A DNA stretch of 64,000 nucleotides from Parietaria judaica (GCA_954871525.1 OX940868.1:21385056-21449055), one strand, 5' to 3'; counted from the first letter of the stretch, positions 48,748-62,133 are shown. Notes: generated by a model not told the origin, from the letters alone. Made by a program: numbers and translations.

Positions 48748-49040
48748 ATGATATAATATAATATTATATATATGACATATATGAGCTAAAATAAAAAAAA
48801 ATGCACATTCCTTTTTTCACCAAGCAATATTTAGTGGGGTGAGTAGAAATATTGGCAAATGATTTTGATTTTTGACCAAGATACATAAAGACACTACTTT
48901 AATTTCAAACTTAGGATTGATAAACTAAATTTATAGGTGATGGAATAATCATTGATTTTGTCACATGAAAAGACATGTAATAATAGACTCTTGTTTTGCT
49001 ATGTTTTATGTTTTTATCTTTCCTAATAGTATTTGTCTAA

Positions 49041-49075
49041 CACAACACAACACAACACAACACAACACAACACAA
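49041..49075. repeat. (CACAA)7 pentanucleotide repeat
   Basis: Seven pure CACAA units with a partial unit on each side. Non-coding microsatellite. Confidence 0.93.
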
Positions 49076-50614
49076 CACCCAATGAGAGCCCTTGACTTCT
49101 CTCTTTGGCCTAAAGCCTAGCACACCAGACCACTCCCTCAATATTTGTGTACAAAATATCCTTGCCACTAATTCGATTATATAAATAATTAAAATTTTAA
49201 TATATATAAGATATAATTTTGGCAAAAGTGCCTATGTTTATTCATAATAAACATTTAATTGTGTTGATTAAATGCTCAAGATTATGAAATCTAAAAAAAC
49301 CCAACATCAATGAAAAACATTATTTAATATTTAATAAAAGCAATTAAAAATTTAAATATATTGCATTTTTTAGAAGAGACTTTTGCCGCAATTATGCATA
49401 TATATATATATTTACATATTTCTACATCTATACACCAAAGGACTATAGGTTGACTTAAGCCCCATATGGATTTGGCTCTTTCAACATCAGTCCAAAACAC
49501 TCTTTTGGTACCACTTGTGAGCACATGCTTCCATGTGAGACCACACATAGAACTTAGAAGGTATGAAGAATTTTGATTTCCACCAAATCAAGGGCTCCGA
49601 TTGAGCCACTTGGACACATCACAAAGGCCACCAAAGCATGGGATTCAAGACCCAATTTTTGAAATTTTGACACAATCAACCCTACTATATATTTGCCCCA
49701 CGAATTGTGGACAAGTTGAGGGTACAAGAGTGTGAAAGCTTTAATAAATGGGGTGCTTCTAAAATAACTCCTCTAGTGTTTTGGCAGCTACTATGAAGAC
49801 AAAAGCTTATAATGTGCAATGCATTATTATTTATTTGCGATAAATCACGATTAAAATATTTAAATTTTGATCAACTAAGACAACACGAGTTTAAAGTGAA
49901 AAAAATACAATATTGTACCTATGTCTTTTAATATGAGGTAACACATATTTTTCGTCGAGAATTTTCTTTTAAATTCAAATGAGGGAAGATGTTAGATGGA
50001 TAGATGAGCACATAAATATGTATTTTAGGTATGATTTAATATTAATATGCTGAAAAAATTAACCAACGTCTGAAAATAAAAGATGAAATAATGTGTTGCC
50101 TCACTTTTGTTGACTATGAATACTTTTGTCTCTATATTTTTATTTTAGACCTCTGTCATGTAAATTAACCTAAATTTCAATACTTTTGCCGCAAAAATCT
50201 ATGAACATCTACTTGTTTTGTTTTTGCCTCTAGATTTATACTTGCCTAATTTTGTTTTGCAAAGAACAAAAATATTTGAAATGTCCACTCAACGGGTCAT
50301 TGATGTCAAATTTCCAAGTGCATGCTTTGAATTGAAGTGCATCGCTTGTATCTATAAGGAGTGGGACATGGAAAATTGTCACCCATCACCATCCTAAGTT
50401 TATCCAATCAATTCAATGCAAATGCTATGCAACAAACACTTGTCCACTTTTAAGCAACATATCCAATTTATTATTACACCAAATAAAATAATAAAAACAC
50501 CATCATTTGAATTTGAAACTTTTTTTTTTAATTTTTTTATTATTATTATTATTATACATTTTCTTTTGTCCATTGGGTTTATTTTATTTGTGTCTCACCG
50601 TGTAATATATGGAC

Positions 50615-51446
50615 CATGGTTCGAATTTTTGACGATAATCGTCGATAATCGTTGATTTTTCGGCTTTTCGGTAGTTACCGGTAAGTTGCCGGTTGTAATG
50701 CTTATCGTTTTTATATACTTTTCGACGATTTTCGATAAAACCTTTTCCAACCGATTTTCGGTAAAATTAGTGTAAAAAAAAGAGACTTTTCGGTAAAAAA
50801 AAAATTCGGCAAAAATAATTATATTTGCACAAGAGCACCCCACCCCACCTCGCCTCGCCTCGCCACGTCCGGACGGCGGCGGCGCGCGCGTGTGGTGGTG
50901 TAACATTTGTGTGAGTCCTCCCCCATCCACAAAATCCTATGACCCAAAGGGCCCAAGCCCTTGTCCCTAATATTTGGTATATAAACATCACCAAACTCTT
51001 GTCATCTATCAATGTGGGACTTTTTGCTATTCAACTAATATCACACAACTTAACATACACATACGCTTTCACTTAATAATTTAATTTAATATTACACACT
51101 TCAAATAATATTATACACTTAACATACATATTAACTTCACCTAACATACATATACACTTAATATGTATATTCATTTAATATTATACACTTCAACTAATAT
51201 TAATATTATAATTATACACTTAATAATTTAACATATGTTTTGTGGTATGATATTATCAAAATATTTTATAAGTTTTCTGTAAAAAAGTATCGAAAAGTAT
51301 CAATAATCCGTCGATAATCATCGAAAAGTATCGGTAATCGGTAAGCTACAGTGTTATAGGTTTTCCGTCGGTTAATCGGTAAGCTATCGATTAATCCGTC
51401 GAAAACGGTAATCGGTTTATCGGTAACATCGGTAAGTTGAACCTTG
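50615..51446. mobile_element. Non-autonomous hAT-like element, 832 bp
   Basis: Ends CATGGTTCGAA and TTGAACCTTG are imperfect inverted repeats. The exact 8-bp duplication ATATGGAC lies at 50607-50614 and 51447-51454. Both subterminal regions (about 50635-50770 and 51290-51440) are packed with CGGTAATCGGTAA/TCGATAATCG motifs in opposite orientation, as in hAT subterminal repeats. The centre includes a GC-rich patch (50830-50900) and ordinary AT-rich DNA. No transposase. Confidence 0.87.
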
Positions 51447-52564
51447 ATATGGACTACATATGGTAAAAGTTCTCCATTTTAATAAATAAAAAAAGGATGA
51501 TAAATTTTTATTCGTTTGCGGATTAAATTTTAACATCGAATAATACTCTATCAACAAGATAATAGTACTTTACGAGTACTTAAACACACATTTTAATTAA
51601 TAATGAGAACTTAATAATGTGCCGGTTCTTTGCATACAATTATATTTGTAAATATTTATAATTATAGATAATACATTGTTTATACATATTTTGTCATTGG
51701 TTTCTGTATTCATGGCACCAATTATGCACTGTAATACACCTGGAAAGTGTGTGTTTATAGTCACATAAATGCATAATTTTTCATTACTCATAATGAGGCC
51801 CATAATAGGGAACTTGCCTATGTTACTTTATATGTGATTAATAAAACAAAAGCTAGGTGGCTACTACATTAAACAATCCATTTTAATGCACATAATAAAT
51901 TGTAATGCCTTTTTCTTCGAATTATTATATTATCATTATTCCCAATTTATTATAATATTATTAGGTTAAGACGTTAAGTTTCAAAATTTGAATGAAACTC
52001 TAATATAATAAGATGATGCTTAGACATGAGAGTCACTTGTGATATAATATTGATTTTGTTGTTTGGCCCAAGCCTTAATCACTCTATGGCATGAATAATT
52101 AAGAATGCCAATCTGTAATTAGTGGTTAATTATATTGATTGTGGGGTTTGTTTTGGACCATTTTATCATACATAAAATTGCAAGTCTAATGTGAGTTGAA
52201 AAAATCTTCAAGGATGATTAATGAACTTTTGGGTCAAATAGGGACATAAATTGTAGGAAAATATGCCTATAAATACGACAATTAGATGATAAAATCCCAT
52301 GTATAGGTAATAGACACTTTTGACTTGTGTGAAAGGAACACTAAACCCTAAAGAATGGGCTTAAAATATATGGTTTAATAATCGAAATTAGTGTATATTA
52401 GTTGACTAGTTGATTTTTTGCAAAGAAAGTGTTCTTGATTTGGGATATATATGTCACTTTAATTATACATGAAGAATGTTTTCTGAAATTTTTTTTGACC
52501 ATCAACATCCACGTTCAAAAACATACGTCTTTGATTTTTTTTTTTACGTTATATTTAAAACTAA

Positions 52565-52599
<35 letters not shown>

Positions 52600-53750
52600 A
52601 AGTGCACTTTAATATATGATAGAAACTTCCATTTTGTCTAGCATTAATCAGTAATTCCTTTTATTCGTTCTGATATTACCATTTACAGAGCTAAGTCTTG
52701 TTTATTTTTACAGAAAAAAAAAGAGACTTTAAATATTAATTGAGCAGGAATTAAATAACCCTAATCTATTATAATATTGTGTATTATTGTTTAAAAAGGC
52801 CCATATTCCATTAGTACGAAGATTTAGTCCAAAGAGAGTATAATTAAGCTTTTTTTTTTATTTTTTAAAAAGAGTATAATTAGGCTAAGTTTGCTCATTT
52901 TCAGGCCCAAATGTAATGAATTGGACTTAGGCCCAAATATCTTAATATTGGTAGATTCAGGCCCAATTTAGTACATTTTGGAGGCCCAAAATATTTGAAA
53001 AGTCTTACGACTGATGCGTATTCCGGAACGGTGTATCAAAATTCTATTAAATCGGTTGAAAAGTAGCGGGAATTTTAAAGAGAAGCTAAAATAGTAGACA
53101 TTGAGTCCTTCGACTGTAAAATGTTAGATTTATACTGCCATAAAACTAAAATACTCGACACTTATGCCAACATAAATTCAAATTAGAGTCACTGAAACTT
53201 TCCAATATATTTTATCTCTTCACCTAACGGATTAAATGAATCAATCTAAATATCCGCCTCTAATTTCCCCGCACTTAATGTTAATTTGAATTAATCTTCC
53301 TTCTAATTCTTAATTTTTCCCGCAATTTTTAATAATTTAAATAATTCTTAATTCTTACTGGCCAGCCTCTTCAAAGTCCAATAACAATTTAAGCTTTACT
53401 ATTTTAATTCAAATTAAATTATATATATATATATATATATAGGTATATATATATAGTGGTGGGTCAGCTTGGTTGGTTCTATTCAGCTTTTCGAGGAATC
53501 CTCTGTTTCTTCTTCGATCTCTCTGCATATTCCGATCAAGGTATCTCTTGATCCTCTTTTAGGTTTCGATTCGATCACTGATTCACTGGTTATGGAGTTT
53601 GATTCGATTTATTTATTTTTATATTTTTATTTATTTTTTGCGTCGAATATTCTTGACCGTATCTCGAATTATCCATATTCTCATGTATATAAGCTTCAGT
53701 GAGCTCCATTTCTGAGTCCTCGCCTGGTCTAGGGTTTCTTTTTCTCTCGA

Positions 53751-56700
53751 ATGGCTCGCCTCGTGCTTCCATGCAAGAGCTCGTTCGGCATCGTTTCGTC
53801 TGCTTATGTGATTATCCATTTCTCGATCATCATCGATTCGTGTTTTAGCGATTTCGAGTTTCGATTTTGTTTTGATCGAAGTTGCGATCGTATAGATACT
53901 AGATAGTGGTTTGGATCATCGTGAACGCGAATCTTTCTTTTTTGTGATGAAATTGATTGTTTTTTTGTGGATTTTCCTCCATTTTGCAGCTTCAGTCGAG
54001 TTCTCGCGTCGGTCTCGTCGAGAATTCCGCTAAAAGTATCTGCAAGTTCAGGCGATTCCTTGCTTCGGAGGTTAGAGAATAGTATAATATATAATCACAC
54101 TCTTGTATAAAGTATATTTCTTTTAGTGTGAAGCTGAGTGGTGTTTTTTTTTTTTTTTATTCCTTTCCTCCATTTCGCAGCTTAGGTCGCCTTGTCGGGT
54201 TGCTCCCGTCGATAATTCAGCAAAAAGTAACTGCAAGTTCGGGCGCTTCCTTGTTTCGGAGGTTTGTATATATGCTCACGATAGTTGAATATATAGTTCT
54301 GTAACAGTTTTTTTTAATGTTGGCTTTTTGTGTATGAAATGCTGACATTAAATAGAATGTTCCATTTTTTTCGTTCCTGGAAATGCAAAGCTATTAGTTC
54401 ACTGATCACTACATTTCTCGCTGTATATCAGAGGGCTAAGAACTTGAGCAGGAGGCTCGTCTGTTCGGTTGCCACAGAAAGTCAGCCGAAGCAAGTTGAC
54501 AATACCAAAATGGATGCCCCGAAAGAGATATTTTTGAAGGACTACAAGATGCCTGATTATTACTTTGACACGGTGAGAGGCGTTCTCTGAGTAAGTTTAT
54601 TTTTATAATTGTATGTTTTTGTTTCCGATACCCTAATAGATGTATTTAATTCAGGTGGACTTGAGGTTTTCTCTAGGTGAAGAGAAAACAATTGTCCGTT
54701 CAAAAATTGCTGTTTCCCCGAGAGTTGAAGGTATTATTATTTTGTTACCTAGACTTACCATATGTTCCGGAACTATAGAATTATTTTCACGCCGTCCTAA
54801 TAAAAATTCTCTAAAGATATTTTACCTTTTTTTTTTCTAATTTGTACAGGCTCTTGTCCTCCGTTGCTGTTGGATGGGCATGATCTAAAGTTGATTTCAG
54901 CTTACATCAATGGTCAAGAACTAAAGGTATGTGAATTACATCACTTAGGTTGGCAATACTTGCTTACATACAGAATATTTTCTTGGGTTCCTTCATACTA
55001 ATGCATATATTATGGTCCTTTTTTTTTTCCCCTTCTTTTCGTGGCAGCAATTAAAAGTTCATGCTTGTTCACTATAATCTATATTTTCCCATGATAGGGT
55101 GGTGAATTCCGCATTGATTCTCGGCATATGACGATTCTATCGCCACCCGCTGGTTCATTTACCTTGGAAATCGTTACTGAGATTTACCCTCAAAACAACA
55201 CATCCCTAGAGGTAGCTGCTTAAATATATTTTCTTAATAATCTGAATATCCCAGTTATTCGATTTCCAGTGAGCTGGAGTGTGTAAACCGGTTTTCTGGT
55301 GTAAAACTACCACTTAAGATTGAAGATACTGTTAAATATGTTATTACTGTATCTTACACTATATTGCTTCAGGGTCTTTACAAGTCATCAGGGAATTTTT
55401 GCACCCAATGTGAAGCTGAAGGATTCCGTAAAATTACTTTCTATCAGGTTCATTTCTGCAGTTTCTATATCAAATTATTTTATAGAATTTCTCGTTTCAA
55501 ATTATCATATTAACACATCTTAATTCTGAGCAGGACCGTCCTGATATAATGGCAAAATACACATGCTACGTTGAAGGTGACAAAACACTATACCCTGTCT
55601 TGTTGTCCAATGGAAACCTTCTGGAGCAGGGAGACTTGGAGGTGAAGTTTGTAGAATAGTTTTAGCTTAATTCTTATCCATTACTAATTGGAGTAACTTC
55701 TGCTATGATATTTCATTTTTCAGTTATATTCGAATCTGAAAGTGATAGATTTTTTTTTTCATCTAAAGTCACAAGCTTCTATTTCTTCATACATAAAAAT
55801 GGGTCATGAATATGATTTTACAACTATGTGGTTATGCTAATTTATGCCCGGGGTGAATCCGCTACCTGTATGTTTGAGTCACATTTTCTAAAATGGGACG
55901 GGTTGTTGTCTAGGATACCGCTGTTGGTGTTCATACTAGTACTGGTCGAAAAACAGTTTTTCAGACAAAAATAATTAAAGTAATAAAAAATGATTTCCAA
56001 TCAAATTAATGTCCAATTGTCCATAATTTATATGCCAATAAAAATGTTGAAAATGACATGTAAAAATCATAGTAACCTTTAAGCTAATTTAAAAATAAAG
56101 AAGCAAGAAAATTTGAAGATCGAACGCTTTCTGAACTGATTACTCAATTTTTTAACCCGAATCCGGAATTTGACCCCATCATGCAGGATGGCAAGCATTT
56201 TGCGCTATGGGAAGATCCATTCAAGAAGCCTTGCTATTTGTTTGCTTTGGTCGCTGGTCAGTTGGAAAGCAGAGATGACTTTTTCGTCACCCGTTCTGGT
56301 CGGAAAGTATCACTTAGAATTTGGACACCTGCATCCGATGTTTTGAAGACTGCTCATGCAATGTACTCACTCAAGGCGTCGATGAAGTGGGACGAAGATG
56401 TAAGCTTTCTGTGGTCTCTTAAGGCGCCACATTTATTATGAATTTAATCTTGTTTTAGTGCTCTGCTGTTTTGGCTCGAAGATACACTGCTTATACATGA
56501 TGCCTACAGGTTTTTGGCCTTGAATACGACCTGGATCTTTTCAATATTGTGGCTGTTCCTGATTTCAACATGTAAGTTTTTATTTTAATTATATGAATTT
56601 TGGTATTGTAAAATTTCTCACTTCCACTCATTTGAATTTTCTGGTCACATGTGATATATAGTGTTCACATTTGATAAGTTCTTGCTTTCTTTTTTTAATC

Positions 56701-59700
56701 TAAAGGGGAGCTATGGAGAACAAGAGCTTAAATGTATGTTTACCCTCTCAATCGCAAATCATAATGTAAAATTCGCAATTTCGATTTAATTAATTGTGAC
56801 GTTATGCTTTATGTCTCTGCAGATCTTTAATTCCAAACTTGTGTTAGCATCCCCAGAAACCGCTTCAGATGCAGACTATGCTGCAATTTTGGGAGTTATT
56901 GGGCATGAGGTTTGTTATTGTCATTGGTGCTTTGTTTCTTAAGTCGCATGCTTCATTAGTTATATATATATTTATGTGACATAGTATAACTTTTGAACAA
57001 TTTTTTTTTGCAGTATTTTCACAACTATACAGGAAACAGGTTGGTTCATACTACATTCTCTTTCTATATATGCTTGTGTGCTTTTCTTCATGTTTCCTTC
57101 TATGGATTTCTTAAACGATCTGAGTAATTTCTACATAAAATCTGGAAAATATGAGTCTTCAGTCTTCACACTTTTCTCATGACCTGTTTTCATATTTGCT
57201 AGACTTTGATAATCAGTAATTAAAATCTATATAGTTAACAAAGGTCTTATTCAATGAAAAATAATTGACTTCTTTTGCTTTTCTTGTTGCCAGGTGAGGC
57301 ACTATTCTGAGTTGTATCAATTTTCTATACAAATAAACTTTGAAACTCGTATTGATTGACCTAAACTCATTGCAGAGTAACATGCCGTGACTGGTTCCAG
57401 CTCAGCCTTAAGGAAGGTCTTACAGTTTTCCGTGATCAGGTATAACTTTTATGAACGTAGGATTTTTTTTAATTATCAAATTTATAATTGGGTTTGCATC
57501 ATAGTAATTTCTATGGCTTTTGTTTTATAGGAGTTTTCATCTGACATGGGGAGTAGGACGGTGAAGCGGATTGCTGACATCATGAGGCTCAGAAACTCTC
57601 AATTTCCACAGGTCTTATGTTATTACAATATATTTTCTGAAATATATCATTGGCCAACATTTATAAATATATTGTTACTTGACATATCATATTTTAAAAG
57701 TTTTGCTTGCTCTTTGGATTTCAGGATTCTGGTCCCATGGCTCATCCCGTGCGGCCACATTCATACATTAAGGTTTGAATAGTTTCTTTTTCTCATTGGC
57801 GCCTTCCATTAATTTTTGGATTCATGTATCGATCTGTTAAATTTTGTTATAACTTTTTGCTCGGCAAAAAATGTTAACCTCGTCTGTCCTTGTTTTACAG
57901 ATGGACAACTTCTATACAGGTACAATTTGCAATAATTTTTTCACCTTTCTCATGCAATTTTCCATTTCCCTCTTAACGTTTGGAATTTTTTGCTTCGTCG
58001 ACTCTGATTCGGGGATGCTGCCAACTTCACTTTGCAGTTACTGTAAGATTTTTAACCCTTACCATTAAATCCTTGCACATATTAATTATCTGTATTCTAA
58101 TCAAGTTTTATCTGACATGTCTTAATTATCTTTGATTTCTTCTTTACAGGTCTATGAAAAGGTGTGATTTTATTCAACTCCGACTTCTTTCTCTGCATGA
58201 ATTGTGTGCGAAATATGTGTATCTGACTTCTTTTTCCTTCTAAAAGGGTGCTGAAGTTGTCAGGATGTACAAAACTCTGCTCGGTAGTCAAGGTTTCCGA
58301 AAAGTAAGATTCAATTAAATCATGTTTTCATCGAGCATACCGTTTACTTTTAAAAGCAAAACTGTTCTCAAGTATTTTTCTTATTTCTTTTCCTCCCATT
58401 CAGGGCATGGATCTTTACTTCAAGAGACATGATGGACAAGCTGTAACATGTGAAGAGTTTTATGCTGCCATGCGTGATGCCAATGATTATGATTTTGCGA
58501 ATTTCTTACTTTGGTGAGTGTTTTCTTCTTCGTAGTTTCAGAAATCTCTCTCTTATTTCGATTAAGGTCTCGATTGCATGATTTTCTCGGCTCAATTATT
58601 CCCAGGTACTCACAGGCCGGTACCCCTTCTGTTAAAGTTGTATCGTCTTACAACCCTGAGGCTCGTACTCTGTCTTTGAAGTTTAGGTATACACGACGGA
58701 ACCTAAATCTTGACATTGTTTGATTGTTGTTTCAGAACCATGGAATATTGTTTGGCTATGGTTCTATAGAAACTAGTTTCGAAGATCGAAATTTTGGTGT
58801 GATAAATTGTGAATAAATCGAATACTAACTCAAAAAACTATAACCAAAAGAACCCACTTTTTTTTTTGACAAGCTGTATTTGCTGTTAATATTCAGTCAA
58901 GAGGTACCCCCAACTCCGGGTCAGCCCATTAAAGAACCCATGTTCATTCCCGTGGCTATCGGTTTGCTGGATTCAACTGGCAAGGACATGCCTCTCTCTT
59001 CTCTGTATCATGATGGCCAATTGAAGTCTATTTCCTGCTCTGGCGAGCCAGTTTACACTACAATTCTTCGAGTGACAAAGGTAAGCTTCATCATGAATCT
59101 TTTCCTCCTACTTAACATCAGATCAAGCGTTTGATGTTATATTATAGCAAAAATGGTATTTCGTAATTATTTCGTAATTTTACTTTCTGTTCTATTTCCT
59201 TTTGGCAATAATTACATTGACATAATGATATCTACAGAAAGAAGAGGAATTCATCTTTTCTGACGTGGATGAGCGTCCAGTGCCATCTCTATCGAGGGGA
59301 TACAGCGCTCCCATCCGTCTGGATACGGATCTCACAGACAGTGATCTATTTTTCCTCCTTGCTAATGATTCTGATGAATTCAACCGGTTTGTATCCCCTA
59401 TATCGCATTTCTTTTAATTAATTATTCCCAGTTAACTGCTTGATTAATTATTGCTTTTTGTTTCTAGTTGGGAGGCAGGACAGGTGTTGGCTCGCAAGCT
59501 CATGCTCAGTTTGGTTGTGAATTTTCAACAAAACAAAGCTTTGGTGCTGAATCCTAAGTTTATTGAAGGACTAAGAAGCATATTGCGGGACTCAAGTTTG
59601 GATAAAGTACGAGACAATTTTATAGATCTATTTACTGATATTATGATATCAAATTAATAATTTTGTAAAATCTCTATTTCCTCAGATTGGTAAGTTATTT

Positions 59701-61201
59701 ACATAATTTTAGTGACCAAATAATAAATATTATTGTGTATTTATGTTCAGGAATTCATTGCGAAGGCGATAACTCTACCCGGTGAAGGTGAAATAATGGA
59801 CATGATGGATGTTGCAGATCCTGACGCTGTTCACGCTGTTCGCTCATTCATCAGGAAGAAACTCGCCCATGAACTCAGAGAAGATCTTTTCAAAACAGTA
59901 ATAATCTCCCGACGATGCCCAAACTATAGGCATACGTGCTTCATATAGTATATGGTCAGATACTTATGTCCTTTTATACGTTTTGCAGGTCGAAAACAAT
60001 AGGAGCACTGAAGCTTACACCTTCGATCATCCTAACATGGCGAGGCGCGCTCTGAAGAATATTGCTCTTGGTCGGTTTTGCTGATTTTTTATTATACTTT
60101 TATTTTGTTGTAATAATTATAGAATAAGATTACTATTAGATTTCATTCCCGGACAATGAAATGATTGTACTCTTAATTTGTTTCACGTGTAGCTTATTTG
60201 GCATCGCTTGAGGAACCAAAGGCTGCTGAGCTGGCACTTGAGGAATACAATACGGCCACAAATATGACCGATCAGTTTGCAGCATTGGCAGCTATTGCGC
60301 AGAATGCGGGAAAAACCCGTGATGATGTACTTGCTGATTTCTACAGCAAATGGCAAGACAACTACTTGGTATGAATCTGACTCGATAATTCTTCTGTTTG
60401 TCGGGTGACATTGTTAGGTCTAACACACGCGTATGTGCGTGGGAACAATGAAAAAGGGCGAAATGGGCATTTAGATTAATCAAGGGCATTTGTGATAGTT
60501 AGTGTACTTGGTTAGGAGAGAACGGTCTACCTCTTGAAGCGTAGACTGATTATTGTTTCCACTTATTTATCCATTTATCTGATAATCTATAATTCTGACT
60601 TGAAATATATGCAGGTTGTAAACAAATGGTTTGCGCTTCAAGCGGCTTCCGACATTCCCAATAACGTTGAGAATATCCAGAAGCTTCTAAGCCACCCTGC
60701 ATTTGACCTCCGCAACCCGAACAAAGTGTACTCCCTCATCGGAGGCTTCTGTGGGTCTCCCGTAAATTTCCATGCCAAGGACGGTTCGGGCTACGCCTTC
60801 TTGGGCGATATCGTTAGGGAACTTGACAAGATCAACCCTCAGGCTAGTTTCTACTCAAAACTGTCCTCTTACTTTGTTTCAACTGTTTTTTATTTAGTTA
60901 ATCGTGTCATGATCATTTTTTTTACCTTTTCACCAAATGCAGGTTGCTTCCAGAATGGTATCGGCTTTCTCAAGGTGGAGGCGTTACGACGAAACCCGCC
61001 AAAACCATGCCAAGGTAAAATAAATCAAAATTTATACATATTCATTCCCAAAATTTCCGAAGTTCTTATTAGAACCCTAGATCAAATCTGTTTCTGAAGA
61101 ACGATCCGTGCTGTTTGCAGGCTCAGCTAGAGAAGATCATGGAAGCCAACGGATTGTCGGAGAACGTGTTCGAGATCGCCTCCAAGAGTTTAGCGTCTTG
61201 A
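53751..61201 (+). CDS. M1-family zinc aminopeptidase, probably plastid-targeted
   Basis: 32 inferred exons: 53751-53807, 53990-54070, 54181-54261, 54432-54572, 54655-54730, 54850-54926, 55098-55211, 55373-55447, 55534-55641, 56187-56399, 56510-56571, 56706-56733, 56823-56909, 57014-57039, 57376-57439, 57531-57611, 57725-57772, 57901-57919, 58038-58042, 58150-58161, 58247-58303, 58404-58513, 58606-58686, 58897-59080, 59238-59386, 59468-59606, 59751-59897, 59989-60070, 60193-60368, 60615-60842, 60943-61014, 61121-61201. They sum to 2961 nt, 986 residues, near the ~987 of Arabidopsis At1g63770. The Ser/Arg-rich N-terminus ([12 protein letters not shown]) looks like a transit peptide. Substrate motif GAMEN is at about 363-367, and zinc ligands HEYFH at 399-403 with Glu422 (HEXXH-X18-E). 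It removes N-terminal amino acids from peptides. Oddities are the duplicated exon 2/3, a 5-nt exon 19, and a GC donor after exon 30. Confidence 0.95.
53990..54261 (+). repeat. Tandem-duplicated 81-bp exon in the aminopeptidase gene
   Basis: Exons 53990-54070 and 54181-54261 are both 81 bp, both phase 0, and similar in sequence (..[16 protein letters not shown] and ..[16 protein letters not shown]). The intron ends before them (TTCCTCCATTTTGCAG and TTCCTCCATTTCGCAG) also match, so a ~191-bp unit was duplicated. Confidence 0.9.
58038..58042 (+). other. 5-nt microexon of the aminopeptidase gene
   Basis: TTACT, flanked by TTTGCAG and GTAAGA. Joined between the 19-nt exon 57901-57919 and the 12-nt exon 58150-58161, it gives MDNFYTVTVYEK in frame, the expected M1 sequence. 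Skipping it would break the frame. Confidence 0.88.
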
Positions 61202-61746
61202 TTCACTTTATTGTCGGATTAATTGTTTCGAAGATCGTGTCTGGCCACTGCTTTATGGTTCTTTAAGAAAACAAGACATGTTAGTCCATCTTTTCATATT
61301 TATGTTATGATGAAGGGATATTTATCAATTCAATAAAGGACCAAAAGTAATTCCGTTTCTATATGTTTGAAAATTTGTCTGCTACATGTTGAAAGTTATG
61401 ATGATTTTATATTTTCCATTTAATAAAGGACATAAGGGTTTCAGATTATATATATACATATATATATATGTATATTGAGAATGCGAAAATGGACAAAGGT
61501 TTTTCCGTTTCTTCGAATTAATGTTGTTGAGAATATTTGAGACATGTTACAAGTAATAATGATTGGATAATTTAAATGTACAAAATGCTCTTATCGGATG
61601 AGTATTTCGAATAATAATATTAATTTTATTGGATACGTGCACATTAATAATAATACCTATCAAATTATATGGAATTTTTTCTCTAAGTTCTAATATATAT
61701 GTTATGAAGGACATATAATGTTTTTTTTTTTTTTTTATATATTAAT
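61202..61746 (+). other. 3' UTR and flank of the aminopeptidase gene
   Basis: AT-rich. Likely polyadenylation region around 61300-61345 (TCAATAAAGG). No other gene seen before the MULE. Confidence 0.6.
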
Positions 61747-61995
61747 GAGAAATTGCACCAAATAGCCAAATTGAAACATAGGATTAGCAAAATAGCCAAA
61801 CTTTGGTTAATTTTGTAAACTAGCCAATTAACATGAGGTGGCCTTTTAATAACATTTTTTATCTCTATAATACCCTTTAATTAAACATTTTAATTATAAT
61901 TTTCGTAATTAATTAAAAAAATCAGCACAAATCAAGCTTAATTAATTATGCACAAATTTAGGAATTTAATAGCCAATTTGAATATTTTCATCGAT

Positions 61996-62002
<7 letters not shown>

Positions 62003-62062
<60 letters not shown>
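62003..62062 (+). repeat. (CT)n microsatellite inside the Pack-MULE
   Basis: About 60 bp of pure CT directly upstream of the captured gene fragment, probably part of the captured leader. Confidence 0.92.
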
Positions 62063-62064
<2 letters not shown>

Positions 62065-62133
62065 CTTCGAGGCTTCTCCGATTCGCCCACTACCCAAACG
62101 GGAAAAGGAAGAGGAGGGCTCGGCGGCGGCGCC

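Larger units (their letters stand above)
46421..53450. other. Gene-poor AT-rich region
   Basis: About 7 kb without a credible gene. Supported contents are two hAT-like elements (47021-47618, 50615-51446), a perfect 34-bp palindrome (48714-48747), a CACAA pentanucleotide repeat (49041-49075) and TA-repeats near 52565 and 53420. The rest is AT-rich and unexplained. Confidence 0.65.

Noticed and set aside
49041..49075. CRISPR-like repeat array
   Set aside because: Uninterrupted 5-bp units without spacers in a plant genome, so a simple microsatellite.
54330..54431. Upstream extension of aminopeptidase exon 4
   Set aside because: The reading is open leftwards, but family alignment and the TATATCAG acceptor place the exon start at 54432.
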